A stretch of DNA of 64,000 nucleotides from Rhipicephalus microplus (taxonomy: Eukaryota > Arthropoda > Arachnida > Ixodida > Ixodidae). The translations under genes and the position numbers were made by a program. Positions within the stretch are counted from its first letter, which is position 1. The number at the start of each line of letters is the position of its first letter. The stretch lies in NCBI RefSeq assembly GCF_043290135.1, contig NW_027464602.1:3038001-3102000 (forward strand), given 5' to 3'. Shown here piece after piece: positions 8,901 through 22,867 of this stretch. The notes beneath the pieces were generated by a model. It had not been told where the DNA came from, did not search any database, and saw only the letters and a program-made list of their open reading frames with translations.

Positions 8901-11900
8901 CCTCCAACATTTCGGTTAACAGCAGATCGCGCTAGCCAATTGCGCCACGGAGAAAGTCCTGCTCACCTCTCACCACAATTAGAATATATCTTCAAAGCTA
9001 TCACCCCACAGAAAAAAAAGCGCCGCACCACCACTGGGTGGGCTCGAACCTCCGACCTTTTGGTTAACAGCCGATCGCGCTAGCCAATTGCGCCACGGAG
9101 ACGATCCTGCTCCACTCTCACCACCATAAGAACATATCTTCAAAGCTATCAGCCCAAAGAAAAAAAAAAGCGCCGCATCACCACCGGTTGGGCTAGAACC
9201 TCCAACCTTTCGGTTAACAGCCGATCGCGCTAGCCAATTGCGCAACGAAGACAGTCCTGCTCCACTTTCACTACCATCAGAACATATCTTCAAAGCTATC
9301 AGCCCACAGAAAAAAAAGCGCCGCACAACCACCGGGTAGGCTCGAGCCTCCGACTTTTCGGTTAACAGCCGATCGCGCTAGCCAATTGCGCCACGGAGAC
9401 AGTCCTGCTCCACTCTCACCACCATAAGAACATATCTTCAAAGCTATCATCGCAAAGAAAAAAGCAACACACCACTCCCGGGAGGGCTCGAAACTCCAAC
9501 CTTTCGGTCAACAGCCGATCGCGCTAGCCCATTGCGCCACGGAGACAGTCTTGCTCATCTCTCACCACTATCAGATCATATCATCAAGGCTATCAGCTCA
9601 AAGAAACAAAAGCACCGCACCACCACCGGGTGGGCTCGAACCTCCAACGTTTCGGTTAACAGCCGATCGCGCTGGCCAATTGCGCCACGGAGACAGTCCT
9701 GCTCCACTCTCCCCACAATCAGAATATATCTTCAAAGCTATCAGCCCAAAGAAAAAAAAGCGCCGCACCACCACCGGGTGGGCTCGAACTTCCAACTTTC
9801 CGGTTAACAGCCGATCACGCTAGCCAATTGCGCCACGGAGACAGTCCTGCTCCATTCTCACCACCATCAGAACATATTTTCAAAGCTATCAGCCCACAGA
9901 AAAAAAAGCGCCGCACAACCACCGGGTGGGCTCGAACCTCCAACCTTTCGGTTAACAGCCGATCGCGCTAGCCAATTGCACCACGGAGACAGTCGTGCTC
10001 CACTCTCACCACCATCAGAACATATCTTCAAAGCTATCAGCGTAAAGAAAAAAGCAAAACACCACTCCCTGGAGGGTTCGAACCTCCAACTTTTTGGTTA
10101 ACAGCCGATCGCGCTGGCCAATTGCGCCACGGAGAAAGTCCTGCTCAACTCTCACCACAATTAGAATATATCTTCAAAGCTATCAGCCCAAAGAAAAAAA
10201 AGCGCCGCACCACCACCGGGTGGGCTCGAACTTCCAACTTTCCGGTTAACAGCCGATCACGCTAGCCAATTGCGCCACGGAGACAGTCCTGCTCCATTCT
10301 CACCACCATCAGAACATATCTTCAAAGCTATCAGCCCACAGAAAAAAAAGCGCCGCACAACCACCGGGTAGGCTCGAACCTCCGACTTTTCGGTTAACAG
10401 CCGATCGCGCTAGCCAATTGCGCCACGGAGAAAGTCCTGCTGCACTCTCACCGCCATCACAACATATCTTCAAAGCTATCAGCCCACAGAAAAAAAAAGC
10501 GCCGCACAACCACCGGGTAGGCTCGAGCCTGCGACTTTTCGGTTAACAGCCGATCGCGCTAGCCAATTGCGCCACGGAGACAGTCCTGCTCAACTCTCAC
10601 CACCATAAGAACATATCTTCAAAGCTATCAGCCCAAAGAAAAAAAGCGCCGCACCACCACTGGGTGGGCTCGAACCTCCGACCTTTTGGTTAACAGCCGA
10701 TCGCGCTAGCCAATTGCGCCACGGAGACAATCCTGCTCCACTCTCACCACCATCAGAACATATCTTCAAAGCTATCAGCTCAAAGAATAAAAAGCGCCGC
10801 ACCACCACCGGGTGGGCTCGAACCTCCAACTTTCCGGTTAACAGCTGATCACGCTAGCCCATTGCGCCACGGAGACAGTCTTGCTCCCTTCCCACCACTA
10901 TCAGAACATAACTTCAAAGCTATCAGCCCAAAGAAAAAAAAAGCACCGCACCACCACCGGGTGGGCTCGATCCTCCAACCTTTCGGTTAACAGCCGATCG
11001 CGCTAGCCAATTGCACCACGGAGACAGTCGTGCTCCACTCTCACCACCATCAGAACATATCTTCAAAGCTATCAGCGCAAAGAAAAAAGCAAAACACCAC
11101 TCCCGGGAGGGCTCAAAACTCCAACCTTTCGGTTAACAGCCGATCGCGCTAGCCCATTGCGCCACGGAGACAGTCTTGCTCCACTCTCACCACCATCAGA
11201 ACATATCTTCAAAGCTATCAGCCAAAGATCGCGCTGGCCAATTGCGCCACGGAGAAAGTCCTGCTCAACTCTCACCACAATTAGAATACATCTTCAAAGC
11301 TATCACCCCATAGAAAAAAAAAGCGCCGCACCACCACTGGGTGGGCTCGAACCTCCGACCTTTTGGTTAACAGCCAATCGCGCTAGCCAATTGCGCCACG
11401 AAGACAATCCTGCTCCACTCTCACCACCATAAGAACATATCTTCAAAGCTATCAGCCCGAAGAAAAAAGCAACACACCACTCCCGGGAGGGCTCGAAACT
11501 CCAACCTTTCGGTCAACAGCCGATCGCGCTAGCCAATTTCCCCACGGAGACAGTCGTGCTCCACTCTCACCACCGTCAGAACATTTCTTCAGAGCTATCA
11601 CCCCAAACAAAAAAAAAGCGCCGCACCACCACCGGGTGGGCTCGAACCTCCAACATTTCGGTTAACAGCAGATCGCGCTAGCCAATTGCGCCACGGAGAA
11701 AGTCCTGCTCACCTCTCACCACAATTAGAATATATCTTCAAAGCTATCACCCCACAGAAAAAAAAGCGCCGCACGACCACTGGGTGGGCTCGAACCTCCG
11801 ACCTTTTGGTTAACAGCCGATCGCGCTAGCCAATTGCGCCACGGAGACGATCCTGCTCCACTCTCACCACCATAAGAACATATCTTCAAAGCTATCAGCC

Positions 11901-12954
11901 CAAAGAAAAAAAAGCGCCGCACCACCACCGGGTGGGCTCGAACTTCCAACTTTCCGGTTAACAGCCGATCACGCTAGCCAATTGCGCCACGGAGACAGTC
12001 CTGCTCCATTCTCACCACCATCAGAACATATCTTCAAAGCTATCAGCCCACAGAAAAAAAAGCGCCGCACAACCACCGGGTAGGCTCGAACCTCCGACTT
12101 TTCGGTTAACAGCCGATCGCGCTAGCCAATTGCGCCACGGAGAAAGTCCTGCTCCACTCTCACCACCATCAGAACATATCTTCAAAGCTATCAGCCCACA
12201 GAAAAAAAAGCGCCGCACAACCACCGGGTAGGCTCGAGCCTCCGACTTTTCGGTTAACAGCCGATCGCGCTAGCCAATTGCGCCACGGAGACAGTCCTGC
12301 TCCACTCTCACCACCATAAGAACATATCTTCAAAGCTATCATCGCAAAGAAAAAAGCAACACACCACTCCCGGGAGGGCTCGAAACTCCAACCTTTCGGT
12401 CAACAGCCGATCGCGCTAGCCCATTGCGCCACGGAGACAGTCTTGCTCATCTCTCACCACTATCAGATCATATCATCAAGGCTATCAGCTCAAAGAAACA
12501 AAAGCACCGCACCACCACCGGGTGGGCTCGAACCTCCAACGTTTCGGTTAACAGTCAATCGCGCTGGCCAATTGCGCCACGGAGACAGTCCTGCTCCACT
12601 CTCCCCACAATCAGAATATATCTTCAAAGCTATCAGCCCAAAGAAAAAAAAGCGCCGCACCACCACCGGGTGGGCTCGAACTTCCAACTTTCCGGTTAAC
12701 AGCCGATCACGCTAGCCAATTGCGCCACGGAGACAGTCCTGCTCCATTCTCACCACCATCAGAACATATTTTCAAAGCTATCAGCCCACAGAAAAAAAAG
12801 CGCCGCACAACCACCGGGTGGGCTCGAACCTCCAACCTTTCGGTTAACAGCCGATCGCGCTAGCCAATTGCCCCACGGAGACAGTCGTGCTCCACTCTCA
12901 CCACCATCAGAACATATCTTCAAAGCTATCAGCGTAAAGAAAAAAGCAAAACAC

Positions 12955-13028
12955 CACTCCCGGGAGGGTTCGAACCTCCAACTTTTTGGTTAACAGCCGA
13001 TCGCGCTGGCCAATTGCGCCACGGAGAA
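12955..13028 (-). tRNA. tRNA-Asn(GTT)-like unit, class VI
   Basis: T stem GGAGG/CCTCC pairs fully, with loop TTCGAAC, and the B box is GGTTCGAACCC. The acceptor (TTCTCCG against CGGGAGT) stays poor. The 3' flank contains the 10 bp palindrome CTCCCGGGAG. The spacer motif is CAGCGTAAAG. Copies stand near 10,100, 14,000, 19,090, 19,970, 21,300, 30,490, 31,370 and 32,560. Confidence 0.55.
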
Positions 13029-15949
13029 AGTCCTGCTCAACTCTCACCACAATTAGAATATATCTTCAAAGCTATCAGCCCAAAGAAAAAAAAGCGCCGC
13101 ACCACCACCGGGTGGGCTCGAACTTCCAACTTTCCGGTTAACAGCCGATCACGCTAGCCAATTGCGCCACGGAGACAGTCCTGCTCCATTCTCACCACCA
13201 TCAGAACATATCTTCAAAGCTATCAGCCCACAGAAAAAAAAGCGCCGCACAACCACCGGGTAGGCTCGAACCTCCGACTTTTCGGTTAACAGCCGATCGC
13301 GCTAGCCAATTGCGCCACGGAGAAAGTCCTGCTCCACTCTCACCACCATCACAACATATCTTCAAAGCTATCAGCCCACAGAAAAAAAAGCGCCGCACAA
13401 CCACCGGGTAGGCTCGAGCCTGCGACTTTTCGGTTAACAGCCGATCGCGCTAGCCAATTGCGCCACGGAGACAGTCCTGCTCAACTCTCACCACCATAAG
13501 AACATATCTTCAAAGCTATCAGCCCAAAGAAAAAAAGCGCCGCACCACCACTGGGTGGGCTCGAACCTCCGACCTTTTGGTTAACAGCCGATTGCGCTAG
13601 CCAATTGCGCCACGGAGACAATCCTGCTCCACTCTCACCACCATAAGAACATATCTTCAAAGCTATCAGCCCGAAGAAAAAAGCAACACACCACTCCCGG
13701 GAGGGCTCGAAACTCCAACCTTTCGGTCAACAGCCGATCGCGCTAGCCCATTGCGCCACGGAGACAGTCTTGCTCCCTTCCCACCACCATCAGAACATAA
13801 CTTCAAAGCTATCAGCCCAAAGAAAAAAATGCACCGCACCACCACCGGGTGGGCTCGAACCTCCAACCTTTCGGTTAACAGCCGATCGCGCTAGCCAATT
13901 GCACTACGGAGACAGTCGTGCTCCACTCTCACCACCATCAGAACATATCTTCAAAGCTATCAGCGTAAAGAAAAAAGCAAAACACCACTCCCGGGAGGGT
14001 TCGAACCTCCAACTTTTCGGTTAACAGCCGATCGCGCTGGCCAATTGCGCCACGGAGAAAGTCTTGCTCAACTCTCACCACAATTAGAATATATCTTCAA
14101 AGCTATCACCCCACAGAAAAAAAAGCGCCGCACCACCACTGGGTGGGCTCGAACCTCCCACCTTTTGGTTAACAGCCGATCGCGCTAGCCAATTGCGCCA
14201 CGGAGACGATCCTGCTCCACTCTCACCACCATAAGAACATATCTTCAAAGCTATCAGCCCAAAGAAAAAAAAGCGCCGCACCACCACCGGGTGGGCTCGA
14301 ACTTCCAACTTTCCGGTTAACAGCCGATCACGCTAGCCAATTGCGCCACGGAGACAGTCCTGCTCCATTCTCACCACCATCAGAACATATCTTCAAAGCT
14401 ATCAGCCCAAAGAAAAAAAAGCGCCATACCACCACAGGGTGGGCTCGAACCTCCGACCTTTTGGTTAACAGCCGATCGCGCTAGCCAATTGCGCCATGGA
14501 GACAGTCCTGCTCCACTCTCACCACCATCAGAACATATCTTCAAAGCTATCAGCCCAAAGAAAAAAAAGCACCGCACCACCACCGGGTGGGCTCAAACCT
14601 CCAACTTTTCAGTTAACAGCAGATCGCGCTAGCCAATTGCGCCACGGAGACAGTCCTGCTCCACTCTCACCACCATAAGAACATATCTTCAAAGCTATCA
14701 GCCCAAAGAAAAAAAAGCGCCGCGCCACCACTGGGTGGGCTCGAACCTCCGACCTTTTGGTTAACAGCCGATCGCGCTAGCCAATTGCGCCACGGAGACA
14801 GTCCTGCTCCACTCTCACCACCATCAGAACATATTTTCAAAGCTATCAGCCCACAGAAAAAAAGCGCCACACCACCACTGGGTGGGCTCGAACCTCCGAC
14901 CTTTTGGTTAACAGCCGATCGCGCTAGCCAATTGCGCCACGGAGAACCACCGTCAGAACATTTCTTCAGAGCTATCAGCCCAAAGAAAAAAAAAGCGCTG
15001 CACAACCACCGGGTGGGCTCGAACCTCCAACCTTACGGTTAACAGCCGATCGCGCTAGCCCATTGCGCCACGGAGACAGTCTTGCTCCACTCTCACCACC
15101 ATCAGAACATATCTTCAAAGCTATCAGCGCAAAGAAAACAGCAACACACCACTCCCGGGAGGGCTCGAAACTCCAATCTTTCGGTCAACAGCCGATCGCG
15201 CTAGCCCATTGCGCCACGGAGACAGTCTTGCTCCCTTCTCACCACCATCAGAACATAACTTCAAAGCTATCAGCCCAAAGAAAAAAAGCACCGCACCACC
15301 ATCGTGTGGGCTCGAACCTCCAACCTTTTGGTTAACAGCCGATCGCGCTAGCCAATTGTGCCACGGAGACAGTCGTGCTTCACTCTCACCACCATCTGAA
15401 CATATCTTCAAAGCTATCAGCGCAAAGAAAAAAGCAAAACACCACTCCCGGTAGGGCTCGAACCTCCAACTTTTCGGTTAACAGCCCTTCGCGCTGGCAA
15501 ATTGCGCCACGGGGACTGTCCTGCTCCACTCTCACCACCGTCAGACCATTTCTTCAGAGCTATCACCCCAAAGAAAAAAAAAGCGCCGCACCACCACCGG
15601 GTGGGCTCGAACCTCCAACCTTTCGGGTAACAGCCGATCGCGCTAGCCAATTGTCCCACGGAGACAGTCGTGCTCCACTCTCACCACCGTCAGAACATTT
15701 CTTCAGAGCTATCACCCCAAAGAAAAAAAAGCGCCGCACCACCACCGGTTGGGCTAGAACCTCCAACTTTTCGGTTAACAGCCGATCGCGCTAGCCAATT
15801 GCGCCACGAAGACAGTCCTGCTCCACTCTCACCACCATCAGAACATATCTTCAAAGCTGTTACCGCAAAGAAAAAAGCAACACACCACTCCCGGGAGGGC
15901 TCAAAACTCCAACCTTTCGGTTAACAGCCGATCGCGCTAGCCCATTGCG

Positions 15950-17130
15950 CCACGGAGACAGTCTTGCTCCACTCTCACCACCATCAGAACATATCTTCAA
16001 AGCTATCAGCCCAAAGAAAAAAAAAGCGCCGCACCACCACCGGGTGGGCTGGAACCTCCGACCTTTTGGTTAACACTGATCGCGCTCACCAATTGCGCCT
16101 TGGAGACAGTCCTGCTCCACTCTCACCACCATCAGAACATATCTTCAAAGCTATCAGCCCACAGAAAAAAAAGCGCCACACAACCACCGGGTAGGCTCGA
16201 ACCTCCGACTTTTCGGTTAACAGCCGATTGCGCTAGCCAATTGCGCCACGGAGACAGTCCTGCTCCACTCTCACCACCATAAGAACATATCTTCAAAGCT
16301 ATCAGCCCAAAGAAAAAAAAGCGCCGCACCACCACTGGGTGGGCTCGAACCTCCGACCTTTTGGTTAACAGCCGATCGCGCTAGCCAATTGCGCCACGGA
16401 GACAATCCTGCTCCACTCTCACCACCATCAGAACATATCTTCAAAGCTATCAGCTCAAAGAATAAAAAGCGCCGCACCACCACCGGGTGGGCTCGAACCT
16501 CCAACCTTTCGGTTAACAGCCGATCGCGCTAGCCCATTGCGCCACGGAGACAGTCTTGCTCCACTCTCACCACCATCAGAACATATCTTCAAAGCTATCA
16601 GCCCAAAGAAAAAAAAAGCGCCGCACCACCACCGGGTGGGCTGGAACCTCCGACCTTTTGGTTAACACTGATCGCGCTCACCAATTGCGCCTTGGAGACA
16701 GTCCTGCTCCACTCTCACCACCATCAGAACATATCTTCAAAGCTATCAGCCCACAGAAAAAAAAGCGCCACACAACCACCGGGTAGGCTCGAACCTCCGA
16801 CTTTTCGGTTAACAGCCGATCGCGCTAGCCAATTGCGCCACGGAGACAGTCCTGCTCCACTCTCACCACCATAAGAACATATCTTCAAAGCTATCAGCCC
16901 AAAGAAAAAAAAGCGCCGCACCACCACTGGGTGGGCTCGAACCTCCGACCTTTTGGTTAACAGCCGATCGCGCTAGCCCATTGCGCCACGGAGACAGTCT
17001 TGCTCCCTTCCCACCACTATCAGAACATAACTTCAAAGCTATCAGCCCAAAGAAAAAAAAAGCACCGCACCACCACCGGGTGGGCTCGATCCTCCAACCT
17101 TTCGGTTAACAGCCGATCGCGCTAGCCAAT
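15950..17130 (-). repeat. Tandem 592 bp (4-unit) duplication
   Basis: Positions 15,964-16,335 match 16,556-16,927 at an offset of 592 bp, exactly four 148 bp units. A difference at 16,229 (ATTGC against ATCGC) separates the copies, so the duplication looks recent. Confidence 0.8.
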
Positions 17131-17169
17131 TGCACCACGGAGACAGTCGTGCTCCACTCTCACCACCAT

Positions 17170-20100
17170 CAGAACATATCTTCAAAGCTATCAGCGCAAA
17201 GAAAAAAGCAAAACACCACTCCCGGGAGGGCTCAAAACTCCAACCTTTCGGTTAACAGCCGATCGCGCTAGCCCATTGCGCCACGGAGACAGTCTTGCTC
17301 CACTCTCACCACCATCAGAACATATCTTCAAAGCTATCAGCCAAAGATCGCGCTGGCCAATTGCGCCACGGAGAAAGTCCTGCTCAACTCTCACCACAAT
17401 TAGAATACATCTTCAAAGCTATCACCCCATAGAAAAAAAAAGCGCCGCACCACCACTGGGTGGGCTCGAACCTCCGACCTTTTGGTTAACAGCCAATCGC
17501 GCTAGCCAATTGCGCCACGAAGACAATCCTGCTCCACTCTCACCACCATAAGAACATATCTTCAAAGCTATCAGCCCGAAGAAAAAAGCAACACACCACT
17601 CCCGGGAGGGCTCGAAACTCCAACCTTTCGGTCAACAGCCGATCGCGCTAGCCAATTTCCCCACGGAGACAGTCGTGCTCCACTCTCACCACCGTCAGAA
17701 CATTTCTTCAGAGCTATCACCCCAAACAAAAAAAAAGCGCCGCACCACCACCGGGTGGGCTCGAACCTCCAACATTTCGGTTAACAGCAGATCGCGCTAG
17801 CCAATTGCGCCACGGAGAAAGTCCTGCTCACCTCTCACCACAATTAGAATATATCTTCAAAGCTATCACCCCACAGAAAAAAAAGCGCCGCACCACCACT
17901 GGGTGGGCTCGAACCTCCGACCTTTTGGTTAACAGCCGATCGCGCTAGCCAATTGCGCCACGGAGACGATCCTGCTCCACTCTCACCACCATAAGAACAT
18001 ATCTTCAAAGCTATCAGCCCAAAGAAAAAAAAAGCGCCGCACCACCACCGGGTGGGCTCGAACTTCCAACTTTCCGGTTAACAGCCGATCACGCTAGCCA
18101 ATTGCGCCACGGAGACAGTCCTGCTCCATTCTCACCACCATCAGAACATATCTTCAAAGCTATCAGCCCACAGAAAAAAAAAGCGCCGCACAACCACCGG
18201 GTAGGCTCGAACCTCCGACTTTTCGGTTAACAGCCGATCGCGCTAGCCAATTGCGCCACGGAGAAAGTCCTGCTCCACTCTCACCACCATCAGAACATAT
18301 CTTCAAAGCTATCAGCCCACAGAAAAAAAAGCGCCGCACAACCACCGGGTAGGCTCGAGCCTCCGACTTTTCGGTTAACAGCCGATCGCGCTAGCCAATT
18401 GCGCCACGGAGACAGTCCTGCTCCACTCTCACCACCATAAGAACATATCTTCAAAGCTATCATCGCAAAGAAAAAAGCAACACACCACTCCCGGGAGGGC
18501 TCGAAACTCCAACCTTTCGGTCAACAGCCGATCGCGCTAGCCCATTGCGCCACGGAGACAGTCTTGCTCATCTCTCACCACTATCAGATCATATCATCAA
18601 GGCTATCAGCTCAAAGAAACAAAAGCACCGCACCACCACCGGGTGGGCTCGAACCTCCAACGTTTCGGTTAACAGCCGATCGCGCTGGCCAATTGCGCCA
18701 CGGAGACAGTCCTGCTCCACTCTCCCCACAATTAGAATATATCTTCAAAGCTATCAGCCCAAAGAAAAAAAAGCGCCGCACCACCACCGGGTGGGCTCGA
18801 ACTTCCAACTTTCCGGTTAACAGCCGATCACGCTAGCCAATTGCGCCACGGAGACAGTCCTGCTCCATTCTCACCACCATCAGAACATATTTTCAAAGCT
18901 ATCAGCCCACAGAAAAAAAAAGCGCCGCACAACCACCGGGTGGGCTCGAACCTCCAACCTTTCGGTTAACAGCCGATCGCGCTAGCCAATTGCACCACGG
19001 AGACAGTCGTGCTCCACTCTCACCACCATCAGAACATATCTTCAAAGCTATCAGCGTAAAGAAAAAAGCAAAACACCACTCCCGGGAGGGTTCGAACCTC
19101 CAACTTTTTGGTTAACAGCCGATCGCGCTGGCCAATTGCGCCACGGAGAAAGTCCTGCTCAACTCTCACCACAATTAGAATATATCTTCAAAGCTATCAG
19201 CCCAAAGAAAAAAAAGCGCCGCACCACCACCGGGTGGGCTCGAACTTCCAACTTTCCGGTTAACAGCCGATCACGCTAGCCAATTGCGCCACGGAGACAG
19301 TCCTGCTCCATTCTCACCACCATCAGAACATATCTTCAAAGCTATCAGCCCACAGAAAAAAAAGCGCCGCACAACCACCGGGTAGGCTCGAACCTCCGAC
19401 TTTTCGGTTAACAGCCGATCGCGCTAGCCAATTGCGCCACGGAGAAAGTCCTGCTCCACTCTCACCACCATCACAACATATCTTCAAAGCTATCAGCCCA
19501 CAGAAAAAAAAGCGCCGCACAACCACCGGGTAGGCTCGAGCCTGCGACTTTTCGGTTAACAGCCGATCGCGCTAGCCAATTGCGCCACGGAGACAGTCCT
19601 GCTCAACTCTCACCACCATAAGAACATATCTTCAAAGCTATCAGCCCAAAGAAAAAAAGCGCCGCACCACCACTGGGTGGGCTCGAACCTCCGACCTTTT
19701 GGTTAACAGCCGATTGCGCTAGCCAATTGCGCCACGGAGACAATCCTGCTCCACTCTCACCACCATAAGAACATATCTTCAAAGCTATCAGCCCGAAGAA
19801 AAAAGCAACACACCACTCCCGGGAGGGCTCGAAACTCCAACCTTTCGGTCAACAGCCGATCGCGCTAGCCCATTGCGCCACGGAGACAGTCTTGCTCCCT
19901 TCCCACCACCATCAGAACATATCTTCAAAGCTATCAGCGTAAAGAAAAAAGCAAAACACCACTCCCGGGAGGGTTCGAACCTCCAACTTTTCGGTTAACA
20001 GCCGATCGCGCTGGCCAATTGCGCCACGGAGAAAGTCTTGCTCAACTCTCACCACAATTAGAATATATCTTCAAAGCTATCACCCCACAGAAAAAAAAGC

Positions 20101-22698
20101 GCCGCACCACCACTGGGTGGGCTCGAACCTCCCACCTTTTGGTTAACAGCCGATCGCGCTAGCCAATTGCGCCACGGAGACGATCCTGCTCCACTCTCAC
20201 CACCATAAGAACATATCTTCAAAGCTATCAGCCCAAAGAAAAAAAAGCGCCGCACCACCACCGGGTGGGCTCGAACTTCCAACTTTCCGGTTAACAGCCG
20301 ATCACGCTAGCCAATTGCGCCACGGAGACAGTCCTGCTCCATTCTCACCACCATCAGAACATATCTTCAAAGCTATCAGCCCACAGAAAAAAAAGCGCCG
20401 CACAACCACCGGGTAGGCTCGAACCTCCGACTTTTCGGTTAACAGCCGATCGCGCTAGCCAATTGCGCCACGGAGAAAGTCCTGCTCCACTCTCACCACC
20501 ATCAGAACATATCTTCAAAGCTATCAGCCCACAGAAAAAAAAGCGCCGCACAACCACCGGGTAGGCTCGAGCCTCCGACTTTTCGGTTAACAGCCGATCG
20601 CGCTAGCCAATTGCGCCACGGAGACAGTCCTGCTCCACTCTCACCACCATAAGAACATATCTTCAAAGCTATCATCGCAAAGAAAAAAGCAACACACCAC
20701 TCCCGGGAGGGCTCGAAACTCCAACCTTTCGGTCAACAGCCGATCGCGCTAGCCCATTGCGCCACGGAGACAGTCTTGCTCATCTCTCACCACAATCAGA
20801 TCATATCATCAAGGCTATCAGCTCAAAGAAACAAAAGCACCGCACCACCACCGGGTGGGCTCGAACCTCCAACGTTTCGGTTAACAGCCGATCGCGCTGG
20901 CCAATTGCGCCACGGAGACAGTCCTGCTCCACTCTCCCCACAATTAGAACATATCTTCAAAGCTATCAGCCCAAAGAAAAAAAAAGCGCCGCACCACCAC
21001 CGGGTGGGCTCGAACCTCCAACATTTCGGTTAACAGCAGATCGCGCTAGCCAATTGCGCCACGGAGACAGTCTTGCTCCCTTCCCACCACCATCAGAACA
21101 TAACTTCAAAGCTATCAGCCCAAAGAAAAAAAAAGCACCGCACCACCACCGGGTGGGCTCGAACCTCCAACCTTTCGGTTAACAGCCGATCGCGCTAGCC
21201 AATTGCACCACGGAGACAGTCGTGCTCCACTCTCACCACCATCAGAACATATCTTCAAAGCTATCAGCGTAAAGAAAAAAGCAAAACACCACTCCCGGGA
21301 GGGTTCGAACCTCCAAATTTTGGTTAACAGCCGATCGCGCTGGCCAATTGCGCCACGGAGAAAGTCCTGCTCAACTCTCACCACAATTAGAATATATCTT
21401 CAAAGCTATCAGCCCAAAGAAAAAAAAGCGCCGCACCACCACCGGGTGGGCTCGAACTTCCAACTTTCCGGTTAACAGCCGATCACGCTAGCCAATTGCG
21501 CCACGGAGACAGTCCTGCTCCATTCTCACCACCATCAGAACATATCTTCAAAGCTATCAGCCCACAGAAAAAAAAGCGCCGCACAACCACCGGGTAGGCT
21601 CGAACCTCCGACTTTTCGGTTAACAGCCGATCGCGCTAGCCAATTGCGCCACGGAGAAAGTCCTGCTCCACTCTCACCACCATCAGAACATATCTTCAAA
21701 GCTATCAGCCCACAGAAAAAAAAGCGCCGCACAACCACCGGGTAGGCTCGAGCCTCCGACTTTTCGGTTAACAGCCGATCGCGCTAGCCAATTGCGCCAC
21801 GGAGACAGTCCTGCTCCACTCTCACCACCATAAGAACATATCTTCAAAGCTATCAGCCCAAAGAAAAAAAAGCGCCGCACCACCACTGGGTGGGCTCGAA
21901 CCTCCGACCTTTTGGTTAACAGCCGATCGCGCTAGCCAATTGCGCCACGGAGACAATCCTGCTCCACTCTCACCACCATAAGAACATATCTTCAAAGCTA
22001 TCAGCCCGAAGAAAAAAGCAACACACCAATCCCGGGAGGGCTCGAAACTCCAACCTTTCGGTCAACAGCCGATCGCGCTAGCCCATTGCGCCACGGAGAC
22101 AGTCTTGCTCCCTTCCCACCACCATCAGAACATAACTTCAAAGCTATCAGCCCAAAGAAAAAAATGCACCGCACCACCACCGGGTGGGCTCGAACCTCCA
22201 ACCTTTCGGTTAACAGCCGATCGCGCTAGCCAATTGCGCCACGGAGACAGTCTTGCTCCACTCTCACCACCATCAGAACATATCTTCAAAGCTATCAGCC
22301 AAAGATCGCGCTGGCCAATTGCGCCACGGAGAAAGTCCTGCTCAACTCTCACCACAATTAGAATATATCTTCAAAGCTATCACCCCATAGAAAAAAAAGC
22401 GCCGCACCACCACTGGGTGGGCTCGAACCTCCGACCTTTTGGTTAACAGCCGATCGCGCTAGCCAATTGCGCCACCAAGACAATCCTGCTCCACTCTCAC
22501 CACCATAAGAACATATCTTCAAAGCTATCAGCCCGAAGAAAAAAGCAACACACCACTCCCGGGAGGGCTCGAAACTCCAACCTTTCGGTCAACAGCCGAT
22601 CGCGCTAGCCAATTGCCCCACGGAGACAGTCGTGCTCCACTCTCACCACCGTCAGAACATTTCTTCAGAGCTATCACCCCAAAGAAAAAAAAAGCGCC
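17170..22698 (-). repeat. Higher-order block R, copy 1
   Basis: Matches 28,720-33,951. The offset is 11,551-11,553 bp at 17.2-18.8 kb, 11,403 bp near 19.0 kb (one unit fewer in copy 2), and 11,253 bp from 20,690 on. Single-base differences are few, for example CACCAATCCC at 22,027 against CACCACTCCC in copy 2. Confidence 0.8.
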
Positions 22699-22735
22699 GC
22701 ATCACCACCATAAGAACATATCTTCAAAGCTATCA
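22680..22735 (-). pseudogene. Unit with the whole tRNA body deleted
   Basis: The plus strand reads GCATCACCACC followed directly by ATAAGAAC, joining the trailer of one unit to the spacer of the next and removing the tRNA-like body. The paralogous site at 33,950 is intact. CACCACC occurs on both sides of the lost segment, so a microhomology-mediated or slippage deletion explains it. I saw this junction only here. Confidence 0.85.
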
Positions 22736-22867
22736 GCCCAAAGAAAAAAAAGCGCCGCACCACCACCGGGTGGGCTCGAAAATCCAACTTTCCGGTTAAT
22801 AGCCGATCACGCTAGCCAATTGCGCCACGGAGACAGTCCTGCTCCATTCTCACCACCATCAGAACAT

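Larger units (their letters stand above)
5391..17169 (-). repeat. Zone of 2.4-2.9 kb higher-order modules
   Basis: Around 80 units. A module starting near a truncated 85 bp unit recurs at about 5.73, 8.33, 11.07 and 17.19 kb, at steps of 2,598, 2,746 and 6,119 bp. A second module with GATCATATCATCAAGG in the spacer recurs at 9,532 and 12,424 (2,892 bp apart), and later at 18,545 and 30,096. The first two modules differ by one inserted unit (offset 2,450 becoming 2,598). This zone is nearly absent between A copy 2 and R copy 2. Confidence 0.8.
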
